Source: Rubrivivax sp.
GTDB lineage: Bacteria; Pseudomonadota; Gammaproteobacteria; Burkholderiales; Burkholderiaceae_C
Reading direction: 5' to 3'
Assembly: GCA_030693565.1 (NCBI GenBank)
Contig: JAUYAJ010000519.1
Span: forward strand, 1-9,389
Length of the DNA stretch: 9,389 nucleotides
Shown here: one piece after another, positions 6,451-9,389 of the stretch
Position numbering within the stretch: position 1 is the stretch's first letter
Layout of the letters: every line of letters begins with the position of its first letter
Program-made: the position numbers and the translations under genes
Notes under the pieces: generated by a model
Seen by the model: only the letters and a program-made list of their open reading frames with translations
Databases searched by the model: none
Told to the model about the DNA's origin: nothing

Positions 6451-6732
6451 TCAGCCGTCGCCGGCCAGCAAGGCCTCGATGGCCTGGGCCTGGCCGTCGA
6501 AGGCCAGCGTCTCGACCTGGGCATGGCGGGCCAGCGCCAGTGCTTGAGCCGCCGTCATCTCGCCGGCCACCATGCGGATGACGTCGACCGTCAGCGTCGG
6601 TGTGAACGGCACGACGGCGGCGGCGTCGGCGCCTGGCGCCAGGGTGACGATGAAAGGCAGTGTCACGGCAGGCTGGCGCTGTGCCAGCAGGCTCAGCAGC
6701 GAGGCCAGGTGGGGGTCCAGGGCAGTGCTCAT
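6451..6732 (-). CDS. Small protein of unknown function (93 residues)
   Basis: I do not recognise this family. The start is the ATG at 6730-6732, preceded five bases upstream by a strong GGGAGGA ribosome site (6738-6744); the longer in-frame start at 6753 has no such site. The protein is acidic to neutral and has no signal or membrane segment. The N-terminal half (DPHLASLLSLLAQRQPAV) is helix-like. The second half, VDVIRMVAGEMTAAQALALA then RHAQVETLAFDGQAQAI, alternates strand-helix-strand in a way that recalls the C-terminal half of subtilase pro-regions (strand, 'S/T-...-L-A', 'V--I--D'). That likeness is faint and is inference only. It is read divergently from rep and converges on the DUF6065 gene, with its stop codon inside the inverted-repeat element. 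Confidence 0.75.
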   Translation of the reverse strand: MSTALDPHLASLLSLLAQRQPAVTLPFIVTLAPGADAAAVVPFTPTLTVDVIRMVAGEMTAAQALALARHAQVETLAFDGQAQAIEALLAGDG

Positions 6733-6737
6733 CGGCG

Positions 6738-6744
6738 TCCTCCC
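6738..6744 (-). promoter_or_regulatory. Strong ribosome binding site of the 93-residue protein
   Basis: GGGAGGA on the minus strand lies five bases ahead of the ATG at 6730-6732 and fixes that start. It is the best Shine-Dalgarno sequence in the window. Confidence 0.75.
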
Positions 6745-6808
6745 GCAGAACATGCTGGCGGCAGTTTAACGGCTTGCAGCCGCCCAATTTCGCGCTGGCG
6801 GGCCTGGC

Positions 6809-6814
6809 TATGAT
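6809..6814 (+). promoter_or_regulatory. Candidate -10 element of rep, possible leaderless transcript
   Basis: TATGAT differs from the sigma-70 -10 consensus by one base and ends nine bases before the rep ATG. Transcription starting about seven bases downstream would begin at or next to the ATG. No ribosome site is visible in the intervening CCGCCCCCC. No good -35 box stands at the usual spacing. Confidence 0.45.
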
Positions 6815-6823
6815 CCGCCCCCC

Positions 6824-8893
6824 ATGACCGCAGTCCCCGTTTCGCTCAACCCGGCCCAGCTCGAAGCCGTGCACCACTTGTCCGGCCCCTGCCTGGTGCT
6901 GGCCGGCGCTGGCTCGGGCAAGACGCGGGTCATCGTGCACAAGATCGCGCGCTTGCTGCAGGCCGGGCTGGCGCCGCGCCAGATTGCCGCCATCACCTTC
7001 ACCAACAAGGCGGCGCAGGAAATGCGCGAACGCGCCAAGGCGCTGGTGGGGCCGAAAGCGGCCAAGGACCTGGCGGTCAGCACCTTCCACTCGCTGGGCG
7101 TGCGCATGCTGCGCAGCGACGGCGCCAAGCTCGGGCTGAAGGAGCAGTTCTCCATCCTCGACAGCGACGACGTGCTCGGCGTGATGCGCGACGCCGGCAG
7201 CTGCACCGACAACGCGCTGGCGCGGCGCTGGCAGTGGACCATCAGCCTGTGGAAGAACCAGGGCCTGGACGCTGACGCCGCCGAAGCCGCTGCCGTCGAC
7301 GACGACGAGCGCGTCGCCGCGCGCGTGATGCGCCTGTATCAGGAACGGCTGGTGGCCTTTCAGGCGGTCGACTTCGACGACCTCATCGGCCTGCCACTCA
7401 AACTGCTGCAGACCGACGCCGAGGCGCGCGCCAAGTGGCAGGACCAGTTCCGCCATGTGCTGGTCGACGAGTACCAGGACACCAACTCGGTCCAGTACGA
7501 ATTGCTCAAGGCCTTGGTCGACCACAGCGACGACCGCCGCCGCGGCTTGCTCACGGCGGTCGGCGACGACGACCAGAGCATCTACGGCTGGCGCGGCGCC
7601 ACCATCGACAACCTCAAGCGCCTGCCGCAGGACTTTCCGGCGCTCAAGGTGATTGCGCTGGAGCAGAACTACCGCTCCACCGGCCTGATCCTGCGCGCTG
7701 CCAACGCGGTGATCGCCAAGAACCCCAAGCTGTTCGAGAAAAAGCTCTGGAGCGAGTTCGGCGACGGCGAGCCGGTGCGCGTGCTCGAATGCGACAACGA
7801 GGACCACGAGGCCGAGCGCGCGGTGACGCGCATCCAGTCGCAGCGCGCCCAGGGCGGGCAAGTCCGCTTCGCCGACTTCGCCGTGCTTTACCGCGCCAAC
7901 CACCAGGCGCGCGTGTTCGAAAAGAAACTGCGCGCGGCGCAGATCCCCTACAAGGTGTCGGGCGGCCAGAGCTACTTCGACCGCGCCGAAATCAAGGACT
8001 TGTGCGCCTGGCTGCGGCTGCTGGTGAACCAGGACGACGACCCGGCCTTTCTGCGCGCCATCACCACGCCCAAGCGCGGCATCGGCCACCAGACGCTGGC
8101 GGCGCTGGGCGAGTTCGCGTCGAAGTGGAAGCTCAGCCTGTTCGACGCGCTGTTCTCGCCCAGCCTGGCCGCGGCGCTGCCGCGCAAGGCGGTCGAATCG
8201 CTGCAGGAGTTCGGCCGCGAGGTCAACGACCTCGAACACCGCGCCCGCCACGCCGTCGGCGCCGAAGACGCGCGGCCGCTGCTGATGGGTTTCCTCAAGG
8301 ACATCGGCTACGAGCAGCACCTGCACGACGGCGAGGACAGCGAGAAACTGGCGGCCAGCCGCTGGGCCAACGTGCTCGACTTCGTCGACTGGATCGCGCG
8401 CCGCTGCGGTGGCGAGATCGCCGCCGACGGCAGCGGCGGCGAAAGTGAGCGCCAGTCGGTGCTGCAGGTGGCGCAGACCATCAGCATCATCATCAGCCTG
8501 GCCGACCGCGACAAGGACCAGGACGTCGTCACGCTGTCGACGCTGCACGCCGCCAAGGGGCTGGAGTGGCCGCATGTGACGCTGGCCGGCATCAACGAAG
8601 GCCTGCTGCCGTTTCGCAGCGGCAGCGAAGATCCGAGCAGCGAACTGACACCCGAGCGCATCGAGGAAGAGCGCCGGCTGATGTACGTCGGCATCACGCG
8701 CGCCCGCACCACGCTGGTGGTGAGCACGCTGCGCCGGCGCAAGCGCGGCCGCGAAACCGTGGCCGGCGTGCCCAGCCGCTTCATTGCCGAAATGAAGCTC
8801 GACGAGAACACTGTCAAGGAAGATCCGCGCGAGCGCCTCAAGCGGCTGCGCGCCGAGCTGGTGGCCAGGGCGGGGGTCGCCCCGGGCGTCTGA
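6824..8893 (+). CDS. rep: ATP-dependent DNA helicase of the Rep/UvrD family
   Basis: This is a superfamily 1A 3'-5' DNA helicase of 689 residues, close to E. coli Rep in length and motif wording. Rep helps forks pass protein obstacles and supports restart. The motifs occur in order: Q-motif LNPAQLEAV (8-16), Walker A AGAGSGKT (27-34), motif Ia TFTNKAAQEM (58-67), TFHSLG (87-92), motif II VDEYQD (214-219), motif III GDDDQSIYGWRGA (247-259), motif IV QNYRS (281-285), motif V TLHAAKGLEW (573-582) and motif VI MYVGITRAR (620-628). 'GPCLVLAGAGSGKTRVI' and 'LLVNQDDDPAFLRAITTPKR' are Rep-like, which favours Rep over UvrD or PcrA. The start is the first in-frame ATG that gives a Rep-like N-terminus; a nearby -10 hexamer suggests little or no leader. 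It is read away from the 93-residue gene and converges on the DUF1501 gene nine bases after its stop. Confidence 0.96.
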   Translation: MTAVPVSLNPAQLEAVHHLSGPCLVLAGAGSGKTRVIVHKIARLLQAGLAPRQIAAITFTNKAAQEMRERAKALVGPKAAKDLAVSTFHSLGVRMLRSDGAKLGLKEQFSILDSDDVLGVMRDAGSCTDNALARRWQWTISLWKNQGLDADAAEAAAVDDDERVAARVMRLYQERLVAFQAVDFDDLIGLPLKLLQTDAEARAKWQDQFRHVLVDEYQDTNSVQYELLKALVDHSDDRRRGLLTAVGDDDQSIYGWRGATIDNLKRLPQDFPALKVIALEQNYRSTGLILRAANAVIAKNPKLFEKKLWSEFGDGEPVRVLECDNEDHEAERAVTRIQSQRAQGGQVRFADFAVLYRANHQARVFEKKLRAAQIPYKVSGGQSYFDRAEIKDLCAWLRLLVNQDDDPAFLRAITTPKRGIGHQTLAALGEFASKWKLSLFDALFSPSLAAALPRKAVESLQEFGREVNDLEHRARHAVGAEDARPLLMGFLKDIGYEQHLHDGEDSEKLAASRWANVLDFVDWIARRCGGEIAADGSGGESERQSVLQVAQTISIIISLADRDKDQDVVTLSTLHAAKGLEWPHVTLAGINEGLLPFRSGSEDPSSELTPERIEEERRLMYVGITRARTTLVVSTLRRRKRGRETVAGVPSRFIAEMKLDENTVKEDPRERLKRLRAELVARAGVAPGV

Positions 8894-8902
8894 GCCCGTG
8901 CC

Positions 8903-9389
8903 TCAGCCGCGCAGCAGCGGCAGCGCGCGCAGCCCGGCGCTGCCGGGGAAGACCTCGCTGTCCAGCGCCGCCGTGCTGACCTGCAGGTGCTGGTGCAACA
9001 CGGTGCGGAAGACGGCCCGCAAGTCGGTGGTGACGCGCAGGTCGCGGCCTTCGAAGCGGTCTTTCTTGGCCAGCCCCGGCCAGTCGGCCAGCACCTGACC
9101 GCCGCGCACCGCGCCGCCGAGGATGAAGGCGGCGCCGCCGCTGCCATGGTCGGTGCCCTGGGTGCCGTTGATCGCCACCTCGCGGCCGAACTCGGTGACG
9201 ACAAGGACGACGCTGCGCTCCCAGGCGCGCTGGGCTTGCAACTGCTCGCGCAGCGCTTCCAGCGCCGCGTCCAGCGTGCGCAAGCCGTTGGTCAGCGCGC
9301 CCTGAGGCGCGGCCTGGTTGGCATGGGTGTCCCAGCCGTTGAGTTCGAGCACCGCTGCCTGCGGGCCGCCGGGCTGGGCGACGAAGTCG
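8903..9389 (-). CDS. DUF1501 family protein, N-terminus cut by window edge
   Basis: The frame is open to the right edge and ends in TGA at 8903-8905, giving the last 161 codons. It belongs to the DUF1501 family (PF07394), usually exported proteins of about 400 residues often carrying a Tat signal and found beside DUF1800 genes; they show distant likeness to alkaline phosphatase/sulfatase folds and their role is unknown. Characteristic stretches are VLELNGWDTHANQ, VVLVVTEFGREVAINGTQGT then DHGSGGAAFILGGAVRGGQV, and DLRVTTDLRAVFRTVLHQHL. The family signatures WDTH, TEFGR, GTDHG and GGAVRGG are intact. The GTG at 9350-9352 is internal, because conserved sequence continues upstream of it to the edge. 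It converges with rep across a nine-base gap; no separate terminator is evident there. Confidence 0.93.
   Translation of the reverse strand, partial: DFVAQPGGPQAAVLELNGWDTHANQAAPQGALTNGLRTLDAALEALREQLQAQRAWERSVVLVVTEFGREVAINGTQGTDHGSGGAAFILGGAVRGGQVLADWPGLAKKDRFEGRDLRVTTDLRAVFRTVLHQHLQVSTAALDSEVFPGSAGLRALPLLRG

Larger units (their letters stand above)
6171..6457. repeat. Nested inverted-repeat element between convergent genes
   Basis: The outer arms are 6181-6205 and 6424-6448, an inverted repeat matching at 24 of 25 bases (AGAGGTTGAGAGGCAAT, one mismatch, then CCATGGG). Beyond it both sides carry CGGCTGA (6171-6177 and, inverted, 6451-6457) with a one-base length difference, so the repeat reaches into the 3' ends of both flanking genes. 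Between the outer arms lie two large hairpins (6212-6310 and 6319-6418). The whole would fold as a stem carrying two side arms, as RNA or as a cruciform. It may be a MITE- or REP-like insertion, a structured RNA, or a large two-way terminator. I see no clear target duplication and no ORF that looks real inside. Confidence 0.85.

Noticed and set aside
5970..6581. Plus-strand open frame crossing the inverted-repeat element
   Set aside because: It is Arg/Ala-rich, overlaps the DUF6065 gene in another frame, and spans the hairpins; it shows no coding character of its own.
6733..6753. Longer start for the 93-residue protein
   Set aside because: The extra seven codons cover the strong ribosome site that serves the ATG at 6730-6732.
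6440..8575. 711-codon open frame on the minus strand opposite rep
   Set aside because: It is a shadow of the rep codon bias in GC-rich DNA. The translation is low-complexity Val/Gln/Arg/Ala-rich with no recognisable domain, while the plus strand encodes a full helicase.
8894..8902. Intrinsic terminator between rep and the DUF1501 gene
   Set aside because: The gap is nine bases and shows no stem followed by a T-run in either direction.

Overview
The window is GC-rich with strong third-position G/C bias. The proteins (Rep-type helicase, AEC permease, PhoD-like phosphatase, DUF1501 protein) suggest a betaproteobacterium of the Burkholderiales, perhaps near Rubrivivax, Leptothrix, Ideonella or Roseateles. 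That placement is inference from composition and remembered protein similarity; there is no rRNA or marker gene to settle it.

Layout. (1) Positions 2-976 hold the C-terminal two thirds of HsdM, a type I restriction-modification methylase subunit cut by the left edge. It is visibly less GC-rich than the rest. (2) Positions 977-1416 contain no intact gene. On the minus strand there is a 54-residue fragment resembling the N-terminus of an IS91-type transposase, ending within a few bases of the hsdM stop. The hsdS expected next to hsdM is absent on this side. (3) Positions 1417-3891 (minus) form a two-gene unit: a PhoD-like phosphatase with a possible Tat signal, then, 15 bases later, an AEC-family permease. 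(4) Positions 3892-4121 are a divergent control region with a palindrome (CCCCTA-TGCG-TAGGGG) and overlapping, mutually exclusive G/C hairpins. (5) Positions 4122-6181 (plus) carry a subtilisin-family protease with an I9-like pro-region but no visible signal peptide, followed without a gap by a DUF6065-like protein. (6) Positions 6171-6457 are a striking structured element of nested inverted repeats between two convergent genes. (7) Positions 6451-6732 (minus) encode a 93-residue protein of unknown function with a faint likeness to subtilase pro-regions. (8) Positions 6824-8893 (plus) encode a full Rep/UvrD-type helicase, possibly from a leaderless transcript. (9) Positions 8903-9389 (minus) hold the C-terminal part of a DUF1501 protein cut by the right edge.

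How they work together. The left end looks like the scar of a mobile or defence region. The middle holds a phosphatase-permease pair and a protease-DUF6065 pair, and the helicase and DUF1501 genes look like ordinary chromosome. The parts most worth a second look are the nested inverted-repeat element at 6171-6457 and the signal-less subtilase with its coupled partner. I could not establish a wholly new defence or mobile system from the sequence alone.
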